Shown here: piece by piece, positions 32,501 through 40,449 of the stretch | Position numbering within the stretch: position 1 is the stretch's first letter | Layout of the letters: each line of letters starts with the position of its first letter | Source: NIOZ-UU13 sp964653075 | Lineage (GTDB): Bacteria; Planctomycetota; Phycisphaerae; Sedimentisphaerales; Anaerobacaceae | Assembly: GCA_964653075.1 (NCBI GenBank) | Contig: CAZZAX010000010.1 | Coordinates: 1 to 64,000 of the forward strand | Length of the DNA stretch: 64,000 nucleotides | Direction: 5' to 3' | Notes under the pieces: model-generated | What the model saw: only the letters and a program-made list of their open reading frames with translations | Told to the model about the DNA's origin: nothing | Database searches by the model: none | Translations under genes and position numbers: made by a program

Positions 32501-33004
32501 GATGGCCCGGAAGTCAAAGACAAGCTGTCTGAAATGGCAAAAGAATTTTTACGCGCCGAGCTTAGCGACCTCGAAAAATATGTTTTGGTTCAGGTTTATG
32601 ACAGTACCTGGAAGGACCATCTCTATTCGATGGACCATCTCAAAGACAGTATTTGGATGCGCTCCTGGGCTGAGAAGGACCCCAAGACCGAATACAAACG
32701 CGAAGGCTCACGGATGTTCGAGGAGATGCTTGACAGCATTGAGGACAGGGTTACGGATATTATCTTCAAGGTTCACCTCGAAGCCGGCGCGAGGGCAAGG
32801 AGTGTCTGGAATGTGAGTGCAACGAGCCATGATGAGGTCGGTCAGTTCGCAATGGCTGAGCGGCAGCGGGCCGCCGCTCAGGCGCCTCAGGGCGAACCGG
32901 TAGTCAAGCAGATTAAGCTGGAACAGCCCAAGGTCGGCCGCAACGCACCCTGTCCCTGCGGCAGCGGGAAAAAATACAAGAAGTGCTGCGGAAAAAATGA
33001 ATAG
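29516..33004 (+). CDS. secA: Preprotein translocase ATPase SecA, long form with repeated C-terminal segment
   Basis: 1,162 residues against about 900 in most bacteria. The motor is complete: MATGEGKTLVATL, DEVDSILIDEARTPLIISG, MTGTA, TNMAGRGTDI and LRGRTGRQG, plus WKDHLYSMDHLKDSIWMRSW in the scaffold and a C-terminal zinc motif CPCGSGKKYKKCC. Two enlargements stand out. A charged coiled-coil-like stretch of about 65 residues (255-318) enters the preprotein-binding region. In the wing/scaffold region a W-A-type unit recurs five times at about residues 731, 794, 852, 919 and 976, each with (C/L/F)xxWAxxxF, a canonical one-copy wing element multiplied. SecA powers export through SecYEG. The ATG has no ribosome site and follows the CTAAAGT hairpin. 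Confidence 0.97.
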   Translation: MLDKISKILIKIFGSRNERLVKAYSVIARQAGEFEEKTKQLDDEALKAKTTEFKAAIKAGARPEDILPEVFAVVREAARRNVNMRHFDVQLIGGNVLYEGKIAEMATGEGKTLVATLAAYLVHLTGRRVHIVTVNDYLAKRDAEWMGPVYRALGLTVGAIQGDMDTAGDERKSQYACDINYGTNNEFGFDYLRDNMKTSLEQMVQGTLQYAIIDEVDSILIDEARTPLIISGPAFDDVSRYKKADQVARKLLSLQSGYDRIKKQIDACERGIASAQGELSDAKKDKDSERIEKAQKVIEKNQEELETAQFKLTEATQYYEVEYDRKAVHLTHEGVGAAQEIAGVGSFFTGSNMEWPHLLEQSLRAHVTFLREKDYVVMDGKVVIVDEFTGRLMQGRQWSDGLHQAVEAKEAVTVKEETQTLATITLQNFFKLYEQIAGMTGTAATEAEEFMNIYKLDVVVIPTNEPCIRDDQDDAIYQSIREKYNAIVEQINEVSASGRPVLVGTVSVEKNESISAALQKRFGLEHELLNAKHHEREALIVAKAGQQHKGRDGRMRGNITIATNMAGRGTDIVLGPGVAELGGLHVLGTERHEARRIDNQLRGRTGRQGNAGSSQFFLSFDDDLMRIFAPEWTVKALSWIGWEEGQPIYHKRISKGIEKAQKKVEERNFEVRKSLLEYDEVMDYQRKIFYSRRREILAGKGLKNVIQEMINSTISTNCSTILGKDYPYKCICEWARSNFGIDLKLSDISGEKASEIEQLIKRQAKDNASNNISLSMGEYFEDYGDPRTWDISGLCKWAMSSFQVSLSPGKVKHQSPEEIEEQLISAAAGQIDKKDCSQLIEFLKDDFALNTFAEWARAKFDIKLDTAELADLTGSQIREQLEGKTAAKYKQREIEYPVEFAMNMVYGQQGPNVYAFEALANWANTKYNAGLSVERIQNTKPRHLHKQLLELSGSFNNGQLEKELGDKISSLNTADLVSWANERFQSSFTEEDLAGDGPEVKDKLSEMAKEFLRAELSDLEKYVLVQVYDSTWKDHLYSMDHLKDSIWMRSWAEKDPKTEYKREGSRMFEEMLDSIEDRVTDIIFKVHLEAGARARSVWNVSATSHDEVGQFAMAERQRAAAQAPQGEPVVKQIKLEQPKVGRNAPCPCGSGKKYKKCCGKNE

Positions 33005-33541
33005 ATAAAAAACTACAACATATATTTACCGAGTTTATAGGGATAATTGGTATCATTAAAAAAGAAAACATCGAGCGGCAATCTGCTACCCGATGTTTTC
33101 CGGAGGGGAGAAAAAATCTTTTTATGACTTCTTTTGTTATCGGCAACGATATTATTGCACTTTAGCTGAAAATAGACTTTTTTGGTCTTAAAAGTCGGAC
33201 ATGGAATTTTTGCTGCCTTCGTAAGTCTTTGCTATATAAGTAGATAGAAATTCAGCATTTTTCTTTCCAGACCGGGATATTGTCCCGGTATTCCTCTTAT
33301 AATATCTCACAACACAATCCCGGTACGGCCGACCCAAAGGCTTTGTGAGCCGTGCTGGGCGCTGGGCTTAAAACTGTAAACCATTGGCTGAGAGTATTCG
33401 TCAAGTATAGTAAGCTTTGATTTTTTAACAAAGCTCTGTAATTATTGGTTAGATGATTTTTAAATACCAAATTGAAAACAGTAACCAAAAAGGCTAAACT
33501 GGGTATGAGCGAACTATATGATTAATGGAAGAGTGTCCATT
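33005..33541. other. Intergenic region with inverted repeats upstream of the sigma factor gene
   Basis: No convincing gene. GAAAACATCG (33064-33073) and CGATGTTTTC (33091-33100) form a 10-base-pair stem just after secA, without a T run. ACCGGGA (33271-33277) pairs with TCCCGGT (33283-33289). Further on, ACGGC...GCCGT encloses CAAAGGCTTTG (about 33324-33353). A 13-codon frame (ATG at 33124) follows GGAGGGGAG. These could be a terminator and a structured leader, but none matches a known RNA family that I recognise. Confidence 0.45.
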
Positions 33542-34075
33542 ATGGACTCTGACCAGGAATTAATTGAATTGGTAAATAAAGGCGACGCGGATGCCTTCGA
33601 GGCCATCTACCGGCGATATAGGGACTGGGTTTACCATCTGGCCTGGCGATTTACAGGTAACCGGCAGGATGCCCTGGATGTGCTGCAAGAGACCTTTACC
33701 TACCTGTTAGGCAAGTTCCCGGGATTTAGTCTTACCGCTTCAATGACGACGTTTCTTTACCCGGTGGTCAAGCACATTTCTCTGACTGTCCGGAGTAAAA
33801 ACCGTCGTTTTACAGGCGATGAGGAATTATTGGGCGAAATAGCCGCACCGATCTTGAAAGAAAGTCATAGCAGCCGTTCGGAGCTGGCAGCCGTTCTGGC
33901 TATACTACCTGATGAACAGCGGGAAGTCCTGCTGATGAGATTCGTCGATGATATGAGCCTGCAGGAGATAGCTGCCGCTCTTAGTATCCCGGTGGGTACG
34001 GTTAAATCCAGGCTGCATCATGCCTTACAGAAGCTTCGAGACGACCGCCGAACAAAAGATTACTTCCTCGAATGA
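33542..34075 (+). CDS. ECF-type RNA polymerase sigma factor
   Basis: About 177 residues. Region 2 is seen in DADAFEAIYRRYRDWVYHLAWRFTG and DALDVLQETFTYLL, region 4 in LAILPDEQREVLLMRFVDDMSLQEIAAALSIPVGTVKSRLHHALQKLR. It directs RNA polymerase to a specific regulon. ATG 33542 (GGAAGAG upstream) is preferred; ATG 33518 adds eight residues without a site. The next gene is a small membrane protein in the usual anti-sigma position, and two secreted or lipoprotein genes follow, so the sigma factor probably controls this run in response to an envelope signal. Confidence 0.93.
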   Translation: MDSDQELIELVNKGDADAFEAIYRRYRDWVYHLAWRFTGNRQDALDVLQETFTYLLGKFPGFSLTASMTTFLYPVVKHISLTVRSKNRRFTGDEELLGEIAAPILKESHSSRSELAAVLAILPDEQREVLLMRFVDDMSLQEIAAALSIPVGTVKSRLHHALQKLRDDRRTKDYFLE

Positions 34076-34161
34076 TTAGAAAACTTACAGGGGGTAAAAA
34101 AATTTCAAAAACTTTGAACTTTTGGGCCTGCTTGTCTGCTTAACATATTGGAGCAACTATT

Positions 34162-34644
34162 ATGAGTGAAGAAACGAAACATTTTTACGAGGATTTGGAC
34201 ATGAGAGTGAGTCAAAAATTCTCGGAAGATTTAAATATCCTTTTTAAACCGCATTTTTCGATACCTCCAGAGGTTGACAGGGCTATTATGGACAGAGCCC
34301 ATCAACAATTTACTCAAAAGCACTGGAGTCATCGGATTTTACGACATATCAGTATTTGGCGAATTGCCGCGGCTGCTGCGGTTATTATTTTCGCCTTCAG
34401 TTTGAATTTAACGCAAAAGCCCGGGCCGGCTACAAATCAGTCCTTCCTTGTAGGGGCCCGGGCGGTTGATATTGACCGGAACGGCAGGGTAGATATTCTC
34501 GATGCCTTCAAATTAGCCCGCTATGTTGAGTCCGCCGAGCGCACCGAGAAAAAATGGGATGTCAACGGGGACGGCCTTGTAAATAGTAATGATGTTGATT
34601 TGGTCGCATCCGCTGCTGTTCGCCTGGATAAAGGAGTTTTATAA
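34162..34644 (+). CDS. Single-pass membrane protein with dockerin-like repeats (anti-sigma position)
   Basis: 160 residues. The cytoplasmic N-terminus (about 65 residues) is helical and charged. One membrane helix follows (WRIAAAAAVIIFAFSLNL, about 67-84). Outside it lies a dockerin type I-like pair of Ca2+ loops: DIDRNGRVDILDAFKLARYVE and DVNGDGLVNSNDVDLVASA. Position after the ECF gene and topology suggest an anti-sigma factor whose outer part is a dockerin; no recognised anti-sigma motif is seen, so this is inference. TTGGAG precedes the ATG. Its stop overlaps the next start by one base, implying translational coupling. Confidence 0.75.
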   Translation: MSEETKHFYEDLDMRVSQKFSEDLNILFKPHFSIPPEVDRAIMDRAHQQFTQKHWSHRILRHISIWRIAAAAAVIIFAFSLNLTQKPGPATNQSFLVGARAVDIDRNGRVDILDAFKLARYVESAERTEKKWDVNGDGLVNSNDVDLVASAAVRLDKGVL

Positions 34645-35099
34645 TGAAAAAGGTTATGGTAATTATTCTATTGAGCATAAGCGTAATCGTCCCTGTTTTG
34701 GCACGGCAGACAGATTCGGAGTATCCGGAAAATCAGCCGAAAGTCCGTTTTGCTCCGGTGAATATTTATCTCGATTCCGGCAATAAGCCATTGGCGGCCT
34801 ATCAGTTCGAGCTTAAAGCCACAGCCGGACAAATCAAAATCGTCGGTGTAGAAGGCGGTCAGCATCAAGCATTTGAAGAGGCGCCTTATTATGACCCGGC
34901 AGCCCTGGCCAATGACCGTATTATCATCGCCGCTTTTAATACCGGCAGTGAATTACCAAAAGGGCGAACACGAATTGCCACTATACATCTGCAAATCATC
35001 GGCGATGCTGAGCCTGATTACGAATTGAAGCTGACCGTGGCCGCAGATGCAGATGCGAACGAAATACCTGCCAAAATCTCATTCGAAAAAGGAGAATAA
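34644..35099 (+). CDS. Secreted cohesin-like domain protein
   Basis: 151 residues with a signal peptide (KKVMVIILLSISVIVPVLA). The mature part is all-beta: KVRFAPVNIYLDSGNKPLAAYQFELKA, then IKIVGVEGG, PYYDPAALANDRIIIAAFNTG and IATIHLQIIGD. This order (calm start strand, D-rich loop, IIIAAF strand, T-x-I-A-x-I-x-L-x strand) resembles cohesin-fold domains. Its start overlaps the stop of the dockerin-bearing membrane protein, so the two may bind each other outside the membrane. The cohesin call is from pattern only. Confidence 0.6.
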   Translation: MKKVMVIILLSISVIVPVLARQTDSEYPENQPKVRFAPVNIYLDSGNKPLAAYQFELKATAGQIKIVGVEGGQHQAFEEAPYYDPAALANDRIIIAAFNTGSELPKGRTRIATIHLQIIGDAEPDYELKLTVAADADANEIPAKISFEKGE

Positions 35100-35101
35100 A
35101 A

Positions 35102-37648
35102 GTGAAAAAGAAAATACTGATTACATCAATCTTTGTGGGATTAACCGCGGTTGCGATAGTTGTTTATTTAGGATGCAGCCAGCAGAGCAGTGGTACTTTA
35201 TCATCCCGGACAAACGTAGATAAATCGAACGAAGAGGCAGATGTAGCATGGGCAGAAATAACTGACAAACCTGATACCGAAGTACAAATGCCGACAGAGC
35301 CGCAGGCAATATTATCTCAGCTACCAAAAGTTGCGAGAGATAAGAGTGGGCTACACATAAAAGCTGGGAAACTCGAACCTGAAAGTGAAGAAAAAGGAAA
35401 ATCTCAAGTAATGTCAGGTCCGGTGCCGGTGCTTGGCGATAAACTTCTGACTGGTGGTATCTTTGCTCCCAAAGATCGTGAGGGTCACGAGGGGGGTGGA
35501 TTGGGTGGATTTGGCGGAGGGATTGCCTGGAACGATGATAGAACAGACAGGTTGGGTGAATTGGGTGGATTTGGAGGGGAAGTAACATATAATTGGAACG
35601 GGTCTGCTCCGGTTATTTATAATGATGCGCATGGGGACTTTTCCCGAAGGTCCCGGAAAAGATTTTTTGGCACGCCGATGAGTGCAAGTGAAAGTCGGCT
35701 AAAAGCTGGTATGCGGCGGATACCTGCTGAAATACTCAATGTCTCGGCCGATGAGATATGGGTGATAGCCCGGCCTGAGACACAGGCGGTTCCTGCTACT
35801 GATGAAGATAGCCCCGGATGTGGGGCTATGTTGGCGAAATTGCCGAAAGAGGACAAAAAAATTCCACTGCCGCTTAAGCATACCGACGTCAAAGGACAAA
35901 TCAGCGGCTATATCGCCACCGTTGATGTTACCCAGAAGTTCCATAATCCGTATGACGAGAAAATTGAGGCGGTATATGTATTTCCACTGCCGCAAAACGC
36001 AGCGGTCAATGAGTTTATTATGGTAATCGGTAAGCGAAGAATCCGCGGTATAATTCGGGAGCGCAAAGAGGCGGAAGAGATTTACCGCCAGGCCAGAAGT
36101 CAGGGATATGTAGCTTCGCTGCTCACCCAGGAAAGACCAAATGTCTTCACACAGAAGGTCGCCAATATCGAGCCTGGTAAAAACATCGATGTAAATATAA
36201 AGTATTTCAATACGCTGGCCTATGTTGACGGCTGGTATGAGTTTGTCTTTCCTATGGTTGTTGGGCCGCGGTTCAATCCTCCCTGTTACACCGATGGAAT
36301 CGGCGCTGTCGCCCGGGGTAAAAACGGCATCTCCGGACAGAAGACAGAGGTCCAGTATTTAAAACCCGGCGAGCGGAGCGGCCATGATATCGCTGTTAAA
36401 GTTGATGTTGATGCCGGTGTTTCCATCGAAGAAGTGGCCTGCACGAGCCACGTTATTACAAAAACTTTTACCACGCCCGAAAATCTGACAGTCAAGCTCA
36501 GCAGTCTCGACAGTATCCCAAACAAGGATTTTGTTCTTCGCTACAAAGTAGCAGGCAAAAAAGTAAAGTCTGCGCTGGTAACGCACCGTGACAAACGGGG
36601 GGGATTTTTCAGCCTTATGCTGTATCCGCCGGAGAACCTTTCCTATCTCAAGCGGGCGCCAATGGAAATGATATTTGTCCTCGATTGCTCCGGCAGTATG
36701 AGAGGCAAACCAATCGCCAAGGCCAAGGAGGCTATTAAACGCGGCCTGAAGAAGCTCGGAAAGGGCGATACTTTCCAGGTGATTCGCTTTTCGAATAACG
36801 CCTCTCAATTCGGGCCCAATCCTGTTCCTGCGACGCCGGCCAATATTCGCAAAGCTATCAGGTACGTTGATAATCTTCATGGCAGTGGAGGGACTATGAT
36901 GATTGAGGGGATAAAGGCGGCTCTGGATTTTGCCCATGACCCGGGCAGATTTCGTCTGGTCTCTTTTATGACAGACGGCTACATCGGTAATGAGGTTGAA
37001 ATCCTCGCTGCTGTTCACCAGCGTCTTGGCGCCAGCCGAATTTTCAGTTTCGGCGTCGGTTCATCAGTCAATCGATACCTCCTCGACAGGATGGCCAATC
37101 TCGGCAAAGGTGCCGTCGCCTATATCGGTCTGGACGAAAGTGCCGGGCAAGTCGTTGATTTGTTCTACGAACGCATCAGCCATCCCGCACTTACCGATGT
37201 AAACATAGACTGGGGTAATATGCAGGTTACGGATGTATATCCCAACCACATTCGTGACCTCTTTGTAGGCCGTCCCGTAATTCTCACAGGCAGATTCAAA
37301 GGACAACGTAAGACAACCATTCGCGTTAGCGGCAAGGTCGGTGACCTGACTCAGGAAATAGCTATACCGGTCAACCTTGATGATTCTGCTTCTACTCATT
37401 CGGGCATCGCCTGTGTATGGGCCAGAAAAAGAATCGAAACCTTGGCTAATCAGGCCACCTACGATAATAATTCGGACCTGCCCGGCCAAATCAAGCAGGT
37501 AGCTCTTGAGTATGGCCTGATGTCGGCCTATACAGCTTTCATTGCTGTCGATTCTTCCCGTAAAACCACCGGCGATCACGGCGTTACCGTTGCCGTCCCG
37601 GTGCCCGTCCCCGAAGGTGTTCGATACGATACTACTATACAGAATTAA
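35102..37648 (+). CDS. VIT and VWA domain lipoprotein
   Basis: 848 residues, GTG start with AAAGGAG upstream, two bases after the previous stop. A membrane or lipoprotein signal ends VVYLGC. A Gly-rich low-complexity stretch (GGGLGGFGGG, about 127-160) precedes the VIT domain: GYIATVDVTQKFHNPYDEKIEAVYVFPLPQNAAV, GKRRIRGIIRERKEAEEIYRQA, RPNVFTQKVANIEPG. The VWA domain carries an intact MIDAS, DCSGS (D528, S530, S532), and SFMTDGYIGNE. Such inter-alpha-trypsin-inhibitor-like proteins bind metal and ligands outside the cell. It is the last gene of the sigma/dockerin/cohesin-like run. Confidence 0.9.
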   Translation: MKKKILITSIFVGLTAVAIVVYLGCSQQSSGTLSSRTNVDKSNEEADVAWAEITDKPDTEVQMPTEPQAILSQLPKVARDKSGLHIKAGKLEPESEEKGKSQVMSGPVPVLGDKLLTGGIFAPKDREGHEGGGLGGFGGGIAWNDDRTDRLGELGGFGGEVTYNWNGSAPVIYNDAHGDFSRRSRKRFFGTPMSASESRLKAGMRRIPAEILNVSADEIWVIARPETQAVPATDEDSPGCGAMLAKLPKEDKKIPLPLKHTDVKGQISGYIATVDVTQKFHNPYDEKIEAVYVFPLPQNAAVNEFIMVIGKRRIRGIIRERKEAEEIYRQARSQGYVASLLTQERPNVFTQKVANIEPGKNIDVNIKYFNTLAYVDGWYEFVFPMVVGPRFNPPCYTDGIGAVARGKNGISGQKTEVQYLKPGERSGHDIAVKVDVDAGVSIEEVACTSHVITKTFTTPENLTVKLSSLDSIPNKDFVLRYKVAGKKVKSALVTHRDKRGGFFSLMLYPPENLSYLKRAPMEMIFVLDCSGSMRGKPIAKAKEAIKRGLKKLGKGDTFQVIRFSNNASQFGPNPVPATPANIRKAIRYVDNLHGSGGTMMIEGIKAALDFAHDPGRFRLVSFMTDGYIGNEVEILAAVHQRLGASRIFSFGVGSSVNRYLLDRMANLGKGAVAYIGLDESAGQVVDLFYERISHPALTDVNIDWGNMQVTDVYPNHIRDLFVGRPVILTGRFKGQRKTTIRVSGKVGDLTQEIAIPVNLDDSASTHSGIACVWARKRIETLANQATYDNNSDLPGQIKQVALEYGLMSAYTAFIAVDSSRKTTGDHGVTVAVPVPVPEGVRYDTTIQN

Positions 37649-37874
37649 ACGGCGACCATTGCCAGATAGTAATGCCGGATTATATGAAGACGATTCGATC
37701 CCCGAAGACCTCTGTCAAACCTTCTAATCACAAAGGCTCAGGAAATGCGCATTGTTGAATAAAACGCACTGGAAGCGGGGGGGCAATTCAGGTATTATTA
37801 ATTTTCAAAAGTACCGAGGCAGGATTGAAGTTTTTTGGTTAATGCTGTTTTTCATTTTATCAAGGGCTACTGAC

Positions 37875-39248
37875 ATGAAGAATCAGAAGGTTAATACACA
37901 AAAGCATATAAGTAACATCTCTCGTCGGGTTTTTATGAGTGGTTCTGCCGCGGCTGCGGTGTCACTTACGATTGTGCCGAGTTATGTGTTGGCAGGTTCA
38001 GGCAATGCAGCTCCGAGCGAGAAACTCAATATAGCCGGGATTGGAGTCGGAGGACAGGGAAAATGGGACCTGGACAATGTTAGCAGTGAAAATATTGTCG
38101 CTCTTAGTGATGTGGATTGGGAGCGAGCGGCGGACACTTTCAAACAATACCCGAAGGCAAGGAGATACTGCGATTTTCGAAAGATGCTTGAAAAGGAAAA
38201 GAACATCGATGCTGTTGTAGTTGCCACGCCGGACCATAATCATGCTGTTGCCACAATGGCGGCCATCAAAATGGGAAAGCACGTCTATTGTGAAAAGCCG
38301 CTAACTCGGACAGTCTATGAGGCGCGCGCTGTAGCCAAAGCGGCCCGCCGGGCCGGTGTTGCAACTCAGATGGGAAACCAGGGTATGGCATTTGAAGGAA
38401 ATCGTCTTATCAATGAATGGATATGGGATGGAGCAATCGGCCCGGTGCGAGAGGTACACGCCTGGTCCGACAGACCAACTCATAACGGCCAGCTATTTTG
38501 GGCCCAGGGGGTTGAGAGGCCAAAAGAGACACCACCTGTTCCTTCAACTCTTGATTGGGATTTGTGGCTGGGGCCTGCGCCCTACCGACCATATCACCCG
38601 GCCTATGTGCCGTTCAGTTGGCGAGGGTGGTGGGATTTTGGGTCGGGAGGATTGGGAGACATGGGCATTCATAACCTGGCGCCGGTTTTTTCAGCACTGA
38701 AGCTCAGAGCTCCAACCAGCGTGTATTCCAGCTCGACTTTGGTTTATAAGGAGACTTTGCCTCTGGCCTCGACGGTACACTATGAATTCCCTGCTCGTGA
38801 GGACATGCCTGCCGTAAAACTGCACTGGTACGATGGCGGGATTATACCTCCGCGTCCGGACGAGCTGGAGGTTGATAGAGAGCTGTCGCGCGAGGATGGT
38901 TTGATTTTCGTAGGTGACAAAGGCAAGATGTATGTCGAAGGCTGGGGCGGTAACAGCCCGCGGTTGATACCTGAAGTAAAAATGAAGGCATACAAAAGAC
39001 CCCCGAAAACGCTGTCTCGCTCAATTGGTCATCATAAGGAGTGGATTGAAGGCTGCAAGCACGGAACATCAACTCGCTCCAGCTTTGACTTTGCAGGGCC
39101 TTTGACGGAGGCGGTCTTATTGGGGACGGTTTCGGTTCGGATGGGCGGCAGGAGATTGATCTGGGACAGCGAAAAATTCAAGGTGACCAACCTTCCGGAA
39201 GCAAATAAGTATTTGCACTATCAATATCGACAGGGATGGACGTTGTAG
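37875..39248 (+). CDS. Tat-exported Gfo/Idh/MocA oxidoreductase
   Basis: About 457 residues. A twin-arginine signal (SRRVFMSGSAAAAVSLTIVPSYVLA) is followed by the Rossmann fold IAGIGVGGQGKWDL (GxGxxG-type) and the family motif HVYCEKPLTRTVYEA, with the conserved EKP lysine. HNLAPVFSAL and the C-terminal half form the beta-sheet domain typical of this secreted subfamily with WRGWWDFGSGGLGDMG. These NAD(P)-dependent enzymes oxidise or reduce sugars; exported members are carried folded with cofactor by Tat. ATG 37875 is chosen because a start at 37752 would hide the Tat signal behind 41 extra residues. The next gene is another member. Confidence 0.93.
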   Translation: MKNQKVNTQKHISNISRRVFMSGSAAAAVSLTIVPSYVLAGSGNAAPSEKLNIAGIGVGGQGKWDLDNVSSENIVALSDVDWERAADTFKQYPKARRYCDFRKMLEKEKNIDAVVVATPDHNHAVATMAAIKMGKHVYCEKPLTRTVYEARAVAKAARRAGVATQMGNQGMAFEGNRLINEWIWDGAIGPVREVHAWSDRPTHNGQLFWAQGVERPKETPPVPSTLDWDLWLGPAPYRPYHPAYVPFSWRGWWDFGSGGLGDMGIHNLAPVFSALKLRAPTSVYSSSTLVYKETLPLASTVHYEFPAREDMPAVKLHWYDGGIIPPRPDELEVDRELSREDGLIFVGDKGKMYVEGWGGNSPRLIPEVKMKAYKRPPKTLSRSIGHHKEWIEGCKHGTSTRSSFDFAGPLTEAVLLGTVSVRMGGRRLIWDSEKFKVTNLPEANKYLHYQYRQGWTL

Positions 39249-39309
39249 CTAAATATAAGTCTTGTTTTGCTGAAAATTAAGGACTCGAACAATAAGGAGG
39301 TAGATTTAT

Positions 39310-40407
39310 ATGTCGGGCAAGGGAAGAGTAAAAGTCGGGATAATTGGTTCACGGTTTGAAGCGGAAATTCATGCCGAATCGTTTCGGATTATGCCTGAAG
39401 ATGCTGAAGTAGTTGCAATTGCTTCTCCTACAGAAGGCAACGCCAAAAAGCTGGCGGACAGGTACGGAATTAGCCGCGTCTTTACCGACTATAAGCAAAT
39501 GCTTGCTGAGAAAGATATCGAGATGGTAACAATTGCGGCGCCGAACTATTTACACGCACAGATGACAGTTGATATTGCCAACGCCGGCAAGCATGTGGTT
39601 TGTGAAAAGCCCCTCTGTATGACACTGGAAGAGGCTGATTTAATGATTGAAACTTGCCGGAGCAAGGGTGTGTTACTGATGTATGCGGAGGAGCTGTTTT
39701 TCACACCCAAATATGTGAAGGCAAAGGAAATGGCCGACCAGGGGGCGTTTGGCAAGGTTTATATGGTTAAACAGATGGAGAAGCATTTTGGCCCGCACGC
39801 TTCGTGGTTTTGGGATGTCGAAAAATCGGGCGGTGGTGTTTTTATGGATATGGGCTGTCACGGGATAGCTTTTTGCTATTGGTTTCTGGGTCGGCCGGAT
39901 ATAAAAACTGTATATTGTCAGATGGCGACTCACGTTCACGGCGACAAGACAAAAGGTGAAGACAATTCCATTTGTATTCTCGAATTTGCAAACGGTGCAG
40001 TTGGTATGATTGAGGACAGTTGGGCCCGGCGCGGTGGCATGGAGGACCGTATCGAAGTATATGGAGAAGGGGGAGTTACTTATGCTGATTTGCATATGGG
40101 CAATGCCTTGCCTACTTACAGCGAATACGGCTACGGCTATGCGGTCGAGAAAGCCCCTACGACAAAAGGATGGACTTATCCGGTCTTCGAGGAGCTGTGG
40201 AACTATGGTTTTCCGCAGGAAATGCATCATTTCGCTCGATGTGTCCGCGGCAGGGAAGAGCCGCAGGCGACAGGTGAGGATGGCCGGTTAGTGCAGCAGG
40301 TCCTCTATGCCGGTTATAAGTCGGCGGCAGCAGGGGCCAAGATTCAATTGCCGTTTAAGGCGGATGGCGTCGAAAGACCGATTGACCTGTGGCTTGAAGG
40401 ACGATAA
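39310..40407 (+). CDS. Gfo/Idh/MocA family oxidoreductase, cytoplasmic
   Basis: 365 residues with no signal peptide. The N-terminal Rossmann domain reads KVGIIGSRFEAEIHAESF, so the usual GxGxxG is altered to G-x-x-G-S-R. HVVCEKPLCMTLEEAD holds the conserved EKP. GGVFMDMGCHGIAFCYWFLG matches the H-x-x-D/H catalytic area of the family. AAGGAGG lies about 11 bases before the ATG. It follows the exported paralogue by 61 bases, so the two may act in sequence on an imported sugar. The substrate cannot be told from sequence. Confidence 0.92.
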   Translation: MSGKGRVKVGIIGSRFEAEIHAESFRIMPEDAEVVAIASPTEGNAKKLADRYGISRVFTDYKQMLAEKDIEMVTIAAPNYLHAQMTVDIANAGKHVVCEKPLCMTLEEADLMIETCRSKGVLLMYAEELFFTPKYVKAKEMADQGAFGKVYMVKQMEKHFGPHASWFWDVEKSGGGVFMDMGCHGIAFCYWFLGRPDIKTVYCQMATHVHGDKTKGEDNSICILEFANGAVGMIEDSWARRGGMEDRIEVYGEGGVTYADLHMGNALPTYSEYGYGYAVEKAPTTKGWTYPVFEELWNYGFPQEMHHFARCVRGREEPQATGEDGRLVQQVLYAGYKSAAAGAKIQLPFKADGVERPIDLWLEGR

Positions 40408-40449
40408 CACGGATGGACTTCTATTAGTGCCATCTGTATTGAACATAAC

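Noticed and set aside
33300..33390. c-di-GMP riboswitch upstream of the sigma factor gene
   Set aside because: Some short pieces recall the GEMM motif, but the conserved core elements are missing and the order is wrong.
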